A stretch of DNA of 64,000 bases from Thiotrichaceae bacterium (GTDB taxonomy: Bacteria; Pseudomonadota; Gammaproteobacteria; Beggiatoales; Beggiatoaceae), in contig JAABRD010000015.1 in assembly GCA_011391085.1 (NCBI GenBank), forward strand, positions 1-64,000. The letters are read 5' to 3'. Position numbers and translations under genes: made by a program. Every line of letters starts with the position of its first letter. Within the stretch, counting starts at the first letter, position 1. Of this stretch, positions 39,973 through 49,233 are shown piece by piece. Under the pieces are notes generated by a model. The model made no database searches, had not been told where the DNA came from, and saw only the letters and a program-made list of their open reading frames with translations.

Positions 39973-41052
39973 CTACCCCACCGGCAAGGTGAAATAAAAT
40001 GTGCTTCCCTTTCCCACTTCACTTTCTACACCGACTTGTCCACCTAGTTTTTCAGCGATCCGTTGTACGATGGATAGTCCTAAACCGTGTCCTTTCACGC
40101 GATGTTGATTGAGTCTAGTAAAGGGAGTGAAGAGAATCGCTTGTTGTTCTTTTGTCAGTCCTTCGCCATTGTCATGGACCCAGAAACGAATTTTGTTGGC
40201 TACTTTGGTTGCCCCAAGTTCTAAACGTGGCGGTTTGCCACCGTATTTCATCCCATTGTTGATATAGTTGGCCCAAATTTCTTCTACCCAAGGGGCATAT
40301 CCAATGGCTACCGGCCAACGATCTGGAAGGATGATTGCGGCTTCATATTTTTGGGTCATAAAAGCTAATCGTTGTTGTGCCTGTTGAACTATGTTTAACA
40401 TATCCAGAGGTTGTTTTTCTACTTGTTGTTTCGAAACGCCGGCTAACAGTAACAAAGATTCTATAATGTCCACCATTTTGCGAGACGCAGTTTGTAAACC
40501 TTCTAGGTATTCTAACGATTCTGCATCGAGGTGGTCGGCGGCATTTTCGCCTAACATCTCGGCAAAGCCCAAAACCGCGTTTAAGGGATTCTTGAGGTCA
40601 TGGGCGACGGTATGGGCAAAGGCGTCGAGTTCATCATTTTGGGTTTGTAACTCTTTTTGTAGTTTGCGGATGGTCAAATGGGTATTGACTCGTGCTAACA
40701 CTTCTTCTTGTTGAATCGGTTTGGTCACGTAGTCAACGGCACCTAATTCAAAGCCTTTGACTTTGTTTTCGGTATCTGCCAAGGCGGTCATGAAAATGAC
40801 GGGAATATCTTGTGTTTTGGGGTCGTTTTTCAAACGCCGGCAGGTTTCAAAGCCGTCGATGCCAGGCATCATCACGTCTAGCAAGATGAGGCTAGGTTGG
40901 GCATAGTGGGCTTTTTGTAAGGCACTTTCTCCGTCTTGCGCCACGAGGACTTTGAAGCCACTGGCACTTAGAAAGTCAAAGAGGACGCTGACATTGGCGG
41001 GAATGTCGTCGACTATTAGTAAAGTAATTTTGGGGGTAGCAGTGGTAGGCAA
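39973..41052 (-). CDS. Receiver-histidine kinase hybrid (soluble)
   Basis: 359 aa without membrane segments. The N-terminal receiver (about 8-125) has LLIVDD, phosphoacceptor LLDVMMPGIDG and KP in YVTKPIQ. A short coiled coil joins HisKA with AHDLKNPLNAVLG (about 150). HATPase_c has YINNGMKYGG, WVHDNGEGL and GHGLGLSIVQ. This inverted REC-kinase order is common in cytoplasmic phosphorelay intermediates. No cognate sensor or output gene is adjacent. The hybrid kinase at 27063 could feed the same network, but that is speculation. Confidence 0.92.
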   Translation of the reverse strand: MPTTATPKITLLIVDDIPANVSVLFDFLSASGFKVLVAQDGESALQKAHYAQPSLILLDVMMPGIDGFETCRRLKNDPKTQDIPVIFMTALADTENKVKGFELGAVDYVTKPIQQEEVLARVNTHLTIRKLQKELQTQNDELDAFAHTVAHDLKNPLNAVLGFAEMLGENAADHLDAESLEYLEGLQTASRKMVDIIESLLLLAGVSKQQVEKQPLDMLNIVQQAQQRLAFMTQKYEAAIILPDRWPVAIGYAPWVEEIWANYINNGMKYGGKPPRLELGATKVANKIRFWVHDNGEGLTKEQQAILFTPFTRLNQHRVKGHGLGLSIVQRIAEKLGGQVGVESEVGKGSTFYFTLPVG

Positions 41053-41115
41053 AGTGTGTCTCCTGTGTGTTTTTAATAGTGCAAGTTCTAAATTAATGGA
41101 AAATGGAAAATGTGT

Positions 41116-41177
41116 ACCGGACTAGAGGCTTTAGCCGGAGGTCGTGGCACGTCACCGGCTAAAACCTCTAGTCCGGT
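41116..41177. repeat. Family A hairpin
   Basis: ACCGGACTAGAGGCTTTAGC and complement around AGGTCGTGGCACGTC, flanked by GGAAAATGGAAAATG and CATTTTCCG tracts. Confidence 0.85.
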
Positions 41178-41220
41178 ACTCATTTTCCGTTCTCCCCTCT
41201 CTATTCTCCCTTCCCTGTTC

Positions 41221-42198
41221 TTATTCCAGTTTCACTTGCAGATTCTTAGTCCCTATCTGTTTGTTGTAGTCCTTGTCAAATTGGATCACTTGGTAATGAA
41301 TTTGGTTGCCCCGAATCGAAAATTCGGAACTGATTTCTTCTTGATTCTCCTGTTTGGCCATGACCACTTCGTTACGTTGTCCTGTCAGGTCCACTGAGTA
41401 TAAGTTTCCACCGACGCTGACGGTACCGGTCGCGTGTCCTTCGATAAAGAAGAGGAGATTTTTCTGGGGATGCCAGTGAAACGATTTGACCGCTTGTTGC
41501 GTTTGTTCATCGTTTTTCACTAAACAGGTATTCTGGTGATCGGCTACTTTGATGACACATAAACTGCTAGGCGTTTCCCATTCCAAGTAGTCAATATAGC
41601 CAATGTATTTGCCATCGGCGGACCAAGTTGGCTGGGAGTTTAACAGTCCTTCTTTGACTAATTCTTGATGGGTTTGGTTCGCCACGGTGATTTGTATGAG
41701 TTTGTGGTCATAATAGAACACGAGGTCTTTGCCAGAAGGAGAGAGAATGGCTTGGGTGTCTTCTAGGAAAGACAGTGAGTTGAAACCTGTAAATGAATAC
41801 AGTTCCTTGGTAGCATTTGGGGAGGACCGCCAGACGGCGCTGGGTGTGGTGATAACGTCGATATGTTTTTTGGTGTCCACAAACAAGGGTGTTTGTTCCA
41901 CAAAGGAATCGATTCCTTCCGCTGCCTTTAGTTTTTCACCTATTTTTTTGGCCTGTTGTTTATCGGCAAAATGGCCCACTCTCACTCGTAACCATTCTTT
42001 GTCATTGACGGTGGCAACGTAGTAATAGACCAGGTAACCTTGTTGTTTAAGGGCTTCGTACAACTGTAACCCTTTGTCTTTTTCGGTCATGGGTAAGGCT
42101 TTGACTTGCAGGCTATAATGAGTCACCTTCTCACCTGCTTGGCTAAGTGGAGGCAGGATTAGCAACGAGAGTATTGCGGTTAGTGTGATTTTTTTCAT
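41221..42198 (-). CDS. Exported SPOR-domain/PD40 beta-propeller-like protein
   Basis: 325 aa. A signal peptide (LTAILSLLILPPLSQAG) is followed by a SPOR-like domain (about 25-105: HYSLQVKALP, WLRVRVGHFADKQQAKKI), which binds denuded glycan at septa in characterised cases. The C-terminal part (about 115-325) has TolB/PD40-like blades (QPTWSADGKYIGYI, FHWHPQKNLLFFI). This pairing suggests a periplasmic protein that senses or scaffolds at the cell wall. It is not in a Tol-Pal cluster and the exact function is unknown. Confidence 0.75.
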   Translation of the reverse strand: MKKITLTAILSLLILPPLSQAGEKVTHYSLQVKALPMTEKDKGLQLYEALKQQGYLVYYYVATVNDKEWLRVRVGHFADKQQAKKIGEKLKAAEGIDSFVEQTPLFVDTKKHIDVITTPSAVWRSSPNATKELYSFTGFNSLSFLEDTQAILSPSGKDLVFYYDHKLIQITVANQTHQELVKEGLLNSQPTWSADGKYIGYIDYLEWETPSSLCVIKVADHQNTCLVKNDEQTQQAVKSFHWHPQKNLLFFIEGHATGTVSVGGNLYSVDLTGQRNEVVMAKQENQEEISSEFSIRGNQIHYQVIQFDKDYNKQIGTKNLQVKLE

Positions 42199-42439
42199 AG
42201 TTTAAGTTAGAGACGGTGGAGTTGTCGTTTTGACTAAAAATCCAAAGCAATATGAAAATTTATAAGGTGGTTATCACTATCGTGACGTAGAGTTATTGGC
42301 ATTGACTCATGCAGAACTATTGTCAAGGGTATTTAAAAATTTGTCAAGATGGATGGGTTGAATGGAAAATGGAAAATAGAGTCACTGCTGGATTAAGAGT
42401 CACTGTTGGACTAGAGGCTTACGCCTCCATGCCATTAAG

Positions 42440-42508
42440 GTAGGGTGCGTCCCACGCACCATTTTTGAAACCGCACCACGCCGAATGGGTGTGTGGGACG
42501 CACCCTAC
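42440..42508. repeat. Palindrome GTAGGGTGCGTCCCACGC
   Basis: Arms GTAGGGTGCGTCCCACGCACC and the imperfect complement around TTTTTGAAACCGC. It is bounded by CATTAAG-type arms, the same context as the M4 element at 19775. Confidence 0.75.
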
Positions 42509-42576
42509 CCATTAAGAAGGCGAAACGGGTGATTGATAAGAGGGGGAAGTGTGAAGTGAAAATCAAGAACTGAGAA

Positions 42577-42609
42577 AAACCTGACAGGTCTGTTGGACCT
42601 GTCAGGTTT
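42577..42609. repeat. Hairpin AAACCTGACAGGTC
   Basis: Second copy of the stem at 5991-6023, with loop TGTTG. Confidence 0.8.
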
Positions 42610-42706
42610 AATACTTAATTTATCCCACCTGTCATTTTTTCAACATCTCTGTCTAAGTTTTCGTCACCATACGAAAGAAGTAAGGCTTCCCAGAACTTAA
42701 CAAACA

Positions 42707-42893
42707 GGTGGACTAGAGGCTTTAGCCGGGGCCGTTCCCGGCGATGGAGTTATGTTCGCCCCCACCGGCTAAAGCCTCTAGTCTAGCGGTGCTTTTGAGT
42801 TATGTTCGGCCCCCCACCGGCTAAAGCCTCTAGTCCAGCGGTGTTTTTGAGTTATGTTCGGCCCCCACCGGCTAAAGCCTCTAGTCCAGCGGT
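42707..42893. repeat. Family A repeat cluster
   Basis: One plus copy, then three complementary copies separated by GCGGTGTTTTTGAGTTATGTTCG-like spacers of nearly constant length and sequence. Confidence 0.85.
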
Positions 42894-43032
42894 GCCTTAA
42901 TTCCTTAACTTACCCAACTCACTAGAGGAAACAAGCCGCGGCTGACACCTTGATACAACCTCTGGCACATAACTTGCCTAATGATAAGTAGCCATAATCA
43001 AAAACTACTCCTACCTGGTTAAATTGTGGCAA

Positions 43033-43076
43033 GGTGTTCTGAATGCTGGTCACATTTAGAACACCATTCTTTTTTC
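43033..43076 (+). terminator. Orphan terminator-like hairpin
   Basis: GGTGTTCTGAATG and CATTTAGAACACC (12 of 13 pairs) around CTGGTCA, followed by ATTCTTTTTT. On the plus strand this has the form of a Rho-independent terminator, but no plus-strand gene precedes it. Confidence 0.5.
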
Positions 43077-43101
43077 CCTCCCTCGGCCATCCCTCCCCTC
43101 C

Positions 43102-43542
43102 CTATTCATTAAACAATCGCCGCCACCACCGTTTCCGACTTTCAGGCAAAATGGCCTCATTGACAATCGGTTCTGGAGGAATGCGCGATAGCAACCAACC
43201 GGGTGGAATTACGTGTCCACAAGTCCCACACGAAGCACCCAGATGATGTGGGTCAAAAATCTTAATCATCCCTGGTATCTCAGGATTATCCGCATAGACA
43301 ATACCGCAATAGTCATAATGATGTTCATGACGTAGCAACTTGTCAATTTCTTCAATAAATTTATGTAACTCTGCCTCCGCCACGGGGATTGTGGGTACTT
43401 CTTTGCCTATCCAATAGACATACCACCCTTGCGGGGTCGCCTTGACTTGTTCCCATAGCTTTTCCAACTGATGCCAACGCAACATGTTGGTAAAAGATCC
43501 TTGGTAATAACGTTGTTTAAAAGAAGTAGTGGAAGTATTCAT
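43102..43542 (-). CDS. Hypothetical protein with CxxC knuckle
   Basis: 146 aa. A soluble, aromatic-rich protein (WHQLEKLWEQV, GWYVYWIGKEVP) with one zinc-knuckle-like motif GASCGTCGHVIPPGW near residue 105 and a basic C-terminus (RKRWWRRLFNE). No second cysteine pair, signal peptide or membrane helix. I do not recognise the family. Position between repeat blocks gives no functional hint. Confidence 0.7.
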   Translation of the reverse strand: MNTSTTSFKQRYYQGSFTNMLRWHQLEKLWEQVKATPQGWYVYWIGKEVPTIPVAEAELHKFIEEIDKLLRHEHHYDYCGIVYADNPEIPGMIKIFDPHHLGASCGTCGHVIPPGWLLSRIPPEPIVNEAILPESRKRWWRRLFNE

Positions 43543-43611
43543 TATAATTAACTCTGTTCACCTCGTAAAATACATTTGAAATGATCGTCTCATTTTACCA
43601 TATTGGTCAGG

Positions 43612-43740
43612 GTAGGTCAGAATAAGGCAAAAAGATTGCCAACTCCAGAGGAGGAAAAATGGTTAAGAACTCAAATTTTACCAGGTATGCAACCTCTTTA
43701 CATTGGTGGTGTGGATAATTGTAAAGTGACGCAGGTTTAA
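43612..43740 (+). pseudogene. Possible protein remnant
   Basis: A short frame without a start codon reads RLPTPEEEKWLRTQILPG then PLYIGGVDN before a stop. The composition looks protein-like but is too short for assignment. It may be a relic of a gene lost upstream of the TonB receptor. Confidence 0.25.
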
Positions 43741-43951
43741 GTATTGCATATTTTAACACAGTCCATTAACATATTTGGCAATGACGACAGACAGATGAGA
43801 GACTTACCCCCCCAGCCCCTCTCCCAACGGAAGAAGACAGAAAACCATAAACGCCTCTCCCCTTGAGAGAAAGACCAAAGAAGAGGGCAAGGACGTCGTC
43901 ATACGAGAAAATGTCTGCTTCACTATTTAACAAATTCCAAATTCACTTATT

Positions 43952-45922
43952 ATGAACACGATTCGTTTCACTCTATACTGTAGTTTATTACTCAGTTCCC
44001 AAGTTCTCCAAGCCCAAGAACTATCAATGGAAGAGTTACTAGAATTACCCCTATAGAAACTAATGCAAATGACCGTGACCACGGTTTCCAAAACGGAGGA
44101 AGCCTTGAATGATGCGCCTGGAGTGATGACCGTCATCACCGCTAAAGAAATTGCTCAATTTGGGGCAAATAGTTTGTATGAAGTGCTAGAACGTGCCACC
44201 AGCGTTTACATGCCAGGTGCTTACACGAATGCACAAAACCAGATTTCTCTACGCGGGGATTTATCCACCGTTTATGATAATCATGTGTTGATTTTAATTA
44301 ACGGTCGTCCAACTAGAGAAAGTGCGACAGGGGGAAACAATTTTCCAGTCTATCTGGCTTTCCCGGTTAGCCTAATAGAGAGAGTCGAGATCATTCGTGG
44401 ACCAGGGTCGGTCCTATACGGTTCGAATGCCTACATGGGAGTGATTAATGTCATCACCCAATCTCAAGCCAAAACCACTCTTGCCATGAAAGTGGGTTCC
44501 TTCAAGGCGAAAGCCACAGAAGCCCATTCGATGTTTAAGCAAGGCGATTTGAAAGTGGTTGGCGGACTGAAGTTTTTTAAAGAAGATGGCTGGCGTCTGG
44601 AAGCCAAAGATGAAGCTGGTAAGCTAGGCAGTACCTTATACGGGGAGGATAATATAGGTGCTTATGTTGATGCACACTATCAAGGATTGACCTTGAAAAC
44701 CTTTTTGGCCAGAAGTACCGAAAATAGATGGGGACCGGTACTGGTTTGGGAAGGTCGGGAAAAGCACACCACCATGGATCGCGTTTTGATAGACGTGGGG
44801 TATGAACATCCGTTTTCTGACACTTGGAAGACGCAACTGAATGCGACTCTCAACCGTGCCTCTATGGATAATGACTATATCAAAACCGATGTGCTTAAAC
44901 TCTATAGTAATGACACACTGGTTGAAGTGACCAACTTTGTCAATAGTGGTAAATGGAAGTGGTTATTGGGTGGGGTTGCCAATTTCATGTCTGGGTATAC
45001 GAACCAATATAATAGCAATCATGAACTGATATCAACCATTGTCCCAGAGAATCGTAACACTTGGTATAGCGGTTATGTGCAAGGCGATTATCAATTCTCG
45101 GATGCCCTTCACTTGATTTTAGGAGGGCAGGCGATTAAAGTGGAACAGGTCGCTTTAAAATGGGTGCCCAGACTAGGTGTGGTTTATCAGTTCTCTCCCC
45201 GTACCGGCCTAAAGGCACTGTATGGTCAAGCCTATCGGTCCGCCTTTCAAGTCGAAACGGCCGCTGATGCACCCACCCTCAAGGGCAACCCGACTTTATC
45301 CCCCGAAACCGTCACGACTGTGGATTTGCAGGTGTTTCACGATACTAAAGATTATCAACTCTCTGCCACTTACTTCCGGAGTCAGCAACAAGATTTAATC
45401 ACCAGAAGACCTCCTGCCAACACGGCTGTTAGTCTTCAAGATATTTATATCAACCGCGACGAAATAATCTTTCAGGGTTTGGAATTGCAAGGTAAATGGG
45501 TCCCCACTCCCCATTTATTTCTCAGTGCCTCAACGACTTACCAAACCAATGAAAGTGACGGTAAGGAAGATTACAGTACCGTACCCAATTGGATGGGCAA
45601 GTTTGGTATCAGTTACGAGTTTGACAAAGGTTCTTCGATAGGCATGTTCAATAGCTGGTTTAGTCAAGCCCATGATGTTGCTATCAAGTACCCTAAAACC
45701 AAGCATGTCAATCCTGAACCTGACGCATTTAACCTGATGACGTTCAACCTCAATCTGAATTTAAAGAAGTGGGTAGGCTGGCCGGTCACGATAGATGCGT
45801 ATGTCTATAATGTGTTAGATGAGGACATTTACGCGCCGGAGTTTGGTAGAAGTCGGATTAATTCTCTGCCTGCCAAACAAGGTAGTGGAGGATATGTGGG
45901 GGTGCAGTATCAGTATGACTAG
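43952..45922 (+). pseudogene. TonB-dependent receptor with in-frame amber codon
   Basis: A signal peptide starts at the ATG at 43952 (RFTLYCSLLLSSQVLQAQ). The TonB-box-like MEELLELPL is followed at 44054-44056 by TAG in the same frame. After that the receptor continues uninterrupted for more than 620 codons. The plug (VMTVITAKEIAQFGANSLYEVLERA, ISLRGDL, VEIIRGPGSVLYGSNAYMGVINVIT) and a 22-strand-like barrel reach the end at 45922. Such receptors import iron chelates, cobalamin or similar with TonB/ExbBD energy. Without readthrough the product is lost, or re-initiation at 44063 gives a protein without signal peptide. A CAG-to-TAG change is a simple explanation. Confidence 0.85.
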
Positions 45923-45933
45923 CTGGTCGTGTT

Positions 45934-46135
45934 ATATAGTAATATTCATTCAAACTGGTACGATTAAGTGAAAAAACGCCGTTGGACTGGAGGCTTTGGC
46001 CGGCCGGCGGTAGGCGTTCCCCGTTCTCAAAGACTGGAGTGTGCCTACCGCCGGCCGGCTAAAGCCGTAAGTCCGGAATTTATTCCGCTGGAGTCCGGAA
46101 TTTATTCCGCTGAAAACGGAATAAATTCCGGACTC
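45934..46135. repeat. M2 half-element and family A/B variants
   Basis: TATAGTAATATTCATTC (45935) is an M2 left end with no right end. It is followed by a variant A hairpin with arms GGACTGGAGGCTTTGGCCGG (45984-46076). Then come three B units (GGAATTTATTCCG twice, then the complement). Confidence 0.75.
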
Positions 46136-46249
46136 CAAAACCCACAACCATTACCTTTGCATCACTACCCATTATTCATTATCAATGGTTTTCTCTCCGC
46201 ACCCTACGGGCGTGGGGCCGGGGGTGTCAGAAGGTGCGTTCAGATAGAT

Positions 46250-47482
46250 TTATCTTAATAACCGTGACAACAACAACTCCTCCACGCCCACCAACAAGCG
46301 TCGTAAAGTCTCTGGATTATCTGGATCCACACCATCGTCTCGCGCTTCTACTGGAAGGGCATTTTTGAGGGAACGAAATTCGGCACTGAATACTTGCAAA
46401 CTGTCATTATCGCAAGATAACGTGCGTAGCATTTCCATCAATTCATTTAACGGTCCCTCTTCCTGCCAAGCGCGAGTCGCAAGTCCCTGCGTTTGGAAAT
46501 TCACTTTTTCCACCCACACATTGCCTAACCCGGCATCGGTGGCTGCGGCACGAATTTCATTGGTCCAGCGGTCTCGTTGACTATGCAATTCATTGTGAAC
46601 GGAGGAGATGCCGTGGAGGGTGAAACGAATGGCCAATGGCTTACTGTCTGCGGTTTGCAGGGCTTCCGTCACGGCCCCCCGGGCCTTGTCTATCACCTCA
46701 TCTGCTTGCGTCACGTCGCTGACTTCCAATTGACAATTTTCCCACCGTAAGACATCCAGAGGAATATGCGAAAGGGTCGTTTTTTGGTCATTCACGTTGA
46801 TTAATGTACATCCCTTTGCCCCAGTTTCGCGAACATGACGACCTTGCAGGTTGCCACTGAATACCACCCACGGTTTTTCATGGAGAACTTCACGTTTATG
46901 AATATGTCCCAAAGCCCAATAGTCATAACCATGCGATAGCAATCCAGGCAAGCTACACGGGGCATACGGGGCATGGTCTTTACGGCCATTCACGGAAGTA
47001 TGCAGGATGCCAACATTGAAGTATCCTGACAAGGCATTCGGATAAGCAGCACTTAAATCCTCCGTCACCGCTTTATTCGGAAAACTTTGTCCATGAATGG
47101 CCACGCCTAAATGGTCCAATCGAATGGTATTCGGTTGACTGGTACTGAATCGAGTCACATTTGCAGGCAATTGTAATTCCCGTGTCATGCTGTTGCCCGC
47201 GTCGTGATTACCTAATACCATATACACAGGAATGTCTGCTTCCCGCAACCGAGTCATTTGTTTATTGAAAAATAGACCGGTGTTATAATCTTTCCAATCG
47301 GTATCATATAAGTCTCCTGCTAACAAAACAAAATCCACGGCTTCTTGCATCGCCAAGTCAATCAAATTGACGAAGGCTTGCCGTGTCGCAGTTTGAATTT
47401 GTTCTACAGGTGCCCCTTCATAACGGGCTAACCCGCACAGGGGACTGTCTAGGTGAATATCGGCTGCATGGATAAATTTCAT
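46250..47482 (-). CDS. YhaO/SbcD-type DNA repair metallophosphoesterase
   Basis: 410 aa. The N-terminal calcineurin-like phosphoesterase carries metal motifs in order: FIHAADIHLDSP, LLAGDLYD, VLGNHDAG, ILHTSV and WALGHIHK. It is followed by a C-terminal domain of the YhaO type. Mre11/SbcD homologues process DNA ends as exo/endonucleases with a Rad50/SbcC-like partner. YhaO normally pairs with the ATPase YhaN; no yhaN follows here, so the partner must be elsewhere or is absent. Downstream lies only repeat DNA. Confidence 0.9.
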   Translation of the reverse strand: MKFIHAADIHLDSPLCGLARYEGAPVEQIQTATRQAFVNLIDLAMQEAVDFVLLAGDLYDTDWKDYNTGLFFNKQMTRLREADIPVYMVLGNHDAGNSMTRELQLPANVTRFSTSQPNTIRLDHLGVAIHGQSFPNKAVTEDLSAAYPNALSGYFNVGILHTSVNGRKDHAPYAPCSLPGLLSHGYDYWALGHIHKREVLHEKPWVVFSGNLQGRHVRETGAKGCTLINVNDQKTTLSHIPLDVLRWENCQLEVSDVTQADEVIDKARGAVTEALQTADSKPLAIRFTLHGISSVHNELHSQRDRWTNEIRAAATDAGLGNVWVEKVNFQTQGLATRAWQEEGPLNELMEMLRTLSCDNDSLQVFSAEFRSLKNALPVEARDDGVDPDNPETLRRLLVGVEELLLSRLLR

Positions 47483-47512
47483 AGTGGTAATTCTTCTCTT
47501 TAGAAAAGATTT

Positions 47513-47547
47513 AAGAAACTAAGTTTCTTTGAAAAACTCAGTTTCTA
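47513..47547. repeat. Family E hairpin
   Basis: AAGAAACTAAGTTTCTTT and GAAAAACTCAGTTTCT, an imperfect pair upstream of the YhaO-like gene and after the next minus-strand gene. Confidence 0.6.
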
Positions 47548-47560
47548 GGTTCGATTATCT

Positions 47561-47854
47561 CTACTCCTCCTCACTCAGTTCGGGATTCCATCCTAATTCC
47601 CTCGCTTTCTGAATAGCTTGTCCATAAATCCGTTCATGTCGTTGGCGCAATTCTGGGGGGAGGCGACTGACTAGGTGGCTGTGAGGCAACCAGGCTTGGT
47701 GGACTTTCTCATACAGTTGTTCTATTTGTCCACTGTTCCAACCAATACAGGTTTCCTCCTCTGGAAGAATCCCAAATACCCAAGCATCTCGGATAATTCT
47801 GCCGGTGTCTGTCATTCCGCCAAAGTGATCTTGATAAATACCAATGTAGTTCAT
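47561..47854 (-). CDS. Small hypothetical protein
   Basis: 97 aa, soluble. Segments GIYQDHFGGMTDTGRIIRDAWVFG and LPPELRQRHERIYGQAIQKARELGW look conserved and structured (helical, charged), and one cysteine is present. I cannot name a family. It precedes the YhaO-like gene by about 80 bp on the same strand, so it may be in its transcript. Confidence 0.6.
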   Translation of the reverse strand: MNYIGIYQDHFGGMTDTGRIIRDAWVFGILPEEETCIGWNSGQIEQLYEKVHQAWLPHSHLVSRLPPELRQRHERIYGQAIQKARELGWNPELSEEE

Positions 47855-47884
47855 TTTGAATAATAGAGTTGTTCGTAATTAAAA

Positions 47885-47989
47885 TAGGACTTACGCAACG
47901 ATTTTTGTAATTCTATGATTTTAAACAGGCACAAGAGATAACACCCCTCGAAGGGGTGTTATCTCTGCCGCAGTTTTGCGTAAGTCCTA
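47885..47989. mobile_element. M1 element with GATAACACC core
   Basis: TAGGACTTACGCAACG and TTGCGTAAGTCCTA ends. The core palindrome GAGATAACACCCCTCGAAGG with its complement is the same core as in the M2 copy at 2420. No target duplication is evident. Confidence 0.75.
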
Positions 47990-48057
47990 TAGATGTAAGA
48001 ATCTTATGTGCAACACCATAGATTAGATGGTGTTGCACACAAGGTATGATTTATTGG

Positions 48058-49017
48058 TTAAAAATGCTGATACCCACCTTTTTCAATTGGAAATTCTCGT
48101 CGATCTTTAAATACACAACGTAATCCCAACATTTGTTCTATTATACCGACATGAGTATAGGTCCCTACCGGTAACGCACGTTGTAACATGCTTTCCCGAT
48201 TGGGTGGTACCGTAAAACACAATTCATAATCGTCTCCTGCACTCAATGCCAAATTCCAGGCAGTTTCCTTGGATAAATAAGTACGCAACACCTTTGATAA
48301 GGGTAAATCTTCCACAAATACAGATGCACCTACCCCACTTTGTTGTAAAATATGTCCTAAATCTGCCGCTAAACCATCTGAAATATCAATGGCACTGCTG
48401 GCAATTCCACGCAATGCTTGACCTTCTTGCCAACGCGGGGTGGGGCGATTCAAACGAGATTCCACATATCTTTGTGCTTCTGGAGGTAAATGAATTTGTC
48501 CTCGTGTACAAGCCAGTCCTAATCCCGCGTCACCTAACTGACCAGTCACATAAATCCCATCGCCAGGTTGCGCCCCGCGTCGTTGCAGTGTACTATTGGT
48601 TGGTATAAAACCTGCTATCTGCACGGTGATCGTCAGTGGGCCACGAGTCGTATCGCCACCGATTAAACTCACTTGGGCAGCTTGGGCCAATTCTTGCAGA
48701 CCTTGACTGAATTTAGCCAACCATTGATCATTTGCGTTTGGACAAGTCAATGCCAACGTCATCCATGCGGGTGTTGCACCCATTGCGGCCATATCGCTAA
48801 GATTCACTGCCAAGGCTTTATAACCAATATCTTCGGGCGCCGTGGTGCTGGGAAAATGTACTCCTTCAACTAAAGTGTCTATCGCCAAAGCCAGTTGCAT
48901 TCCGGCAGGCACCGTGCAAATGGCCGCATCATCACCAACACCCAGAATGACATCTGGACGAAGCGGAAAAGAATAACTAAAATAATTGGAAATAATTTCA
49001 AATTCGGTCATAAGCAT
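48058..49017 (-). CDS. thiL: Thiamine-monophosphate kinase
   Basis: 319 aa (or 317 from an ATG at 49011). It makes thiamine pyrophosphate from the monophosphate in the cytosol. Family motifs: FEIISNYF, LGVGDDAA, AIDTLVEGVHF, KALAVNLSDMAAMGA, LIGGDTTRG, and DISDGLAADLGH. Length is normal. Immediately 5' of the first ATG is the TTACA duplication of an M1 element, so the native ribosome-binding region has been displaced and no SD is obvious. The usual ribE-nusB-thiL-pgpA neighbours are absent. Confidence 0.95.
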   Translation of the reverse strand: MLMTEFEIISNYFSYSFPLRPDVILGVGDDAAICTVPAGMQLALAIDTLVEGVHFPSTTAPEDIGYKALAVNLSDMAAMGATPAWMTLALTCPNANDQWLAKFSQGLQELAQAAQVSLIGGDTTRGPLTITVQIAGFIPTNSTLQRRGAQPGDGIYVTGQLGDAGLGLACTRGQIHLPPEAQRYVESRLNRPTPRWQEGQALRGIASSAIDISDGLAADLGHILQQSGVGASVFVEDLPLSKVLRTYLSKETAWNLALSAGDDYELCFTVPPNRESMLQRALPVGTYTHVGIIEQMLGLRCVFKDRREFPIEKGGYQHF

Positions 49018-49022
49018 TTACA

Positions 49023-49150
49023 TAGGACTTACGCAGTTACCCCACCCCGACCCTCCCCCCACGCGGGGAGGGAGTGATTCCCCCCGTGTACGGGGGGGCT
49101 AGGGGGGGTATCAAATCTAAAGAGTTACAAATACAGTTGCGTAAGTCCTG
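49023..49150. mobile_element. M1 element at the thiL start codon
   Basis: TAGGACTTACGCAGTTAC to TTGCGTAAGTCCTG with the G/C core. Flanked by TTACA at 49018-49022 and 49151-49155, a 5-bp target duplication. The left copy abuts the thiL ATG (49017, minus strand). Confidence 0.85.
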
Positions 49151-49161
49151 TTACAGTATTT

Positions 49162-49209
49162 CAGGAGTCCAAAACGTAGCTTTGTCAAAGTCACGCTTTG
49201 GATTCCTGG
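49162..49209. repeat. Family C hairpin
   Basis: CAGGAGTCCAAAACGTAGC...ACGCTTTGGATTCCTGG, upstream of exbB. Confidence 0.7.
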
Positions 49210-49233
49210 TTCAGTTTAACGAGGTAAAATTAA

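Larger units (their letters stand above)
42199..43101. other. Long repeat-filled intergenic region
   Basis: About 900 bp without a convincing protein gene. It holds a partial family A copy near 42405, a 69-bp palindrome TAGGGTGCGTCCCACGCACC... (42440-42508) and the hairpin AAACCTGACAGGTC (42577-42609). A family A cluster (42707-42893) and a terminator-like hairpin (43033-43076) follow. Between 42895 and 43030 nothing recognisable was seen. Confidence 0.7.

Noticed and set aside
42895-43030. tRNA or known structured RNA
   Set aside because: No cloverleaf, T-loop GTTCRANNC or recognisable riboswitch core was found here or elsewhere in the window.
43019-43090. A 23-codon minus-strand frame with an SD-like GGAGGGGAGGG and a CxxC (WCSKC)
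   Set aside because: Too short and overlaps a terminator-like hairpin. No family match. A purine-rich stretch alone is weak evidence, so it was not listed as a gene.
43612-43740. Sulfatase-modifying (FGE-like) enzyme from the RLPT word
   Set aside because: Only one short word resembles RLPTEAEWE. The rest does not follow the family, so no functional claim is made.
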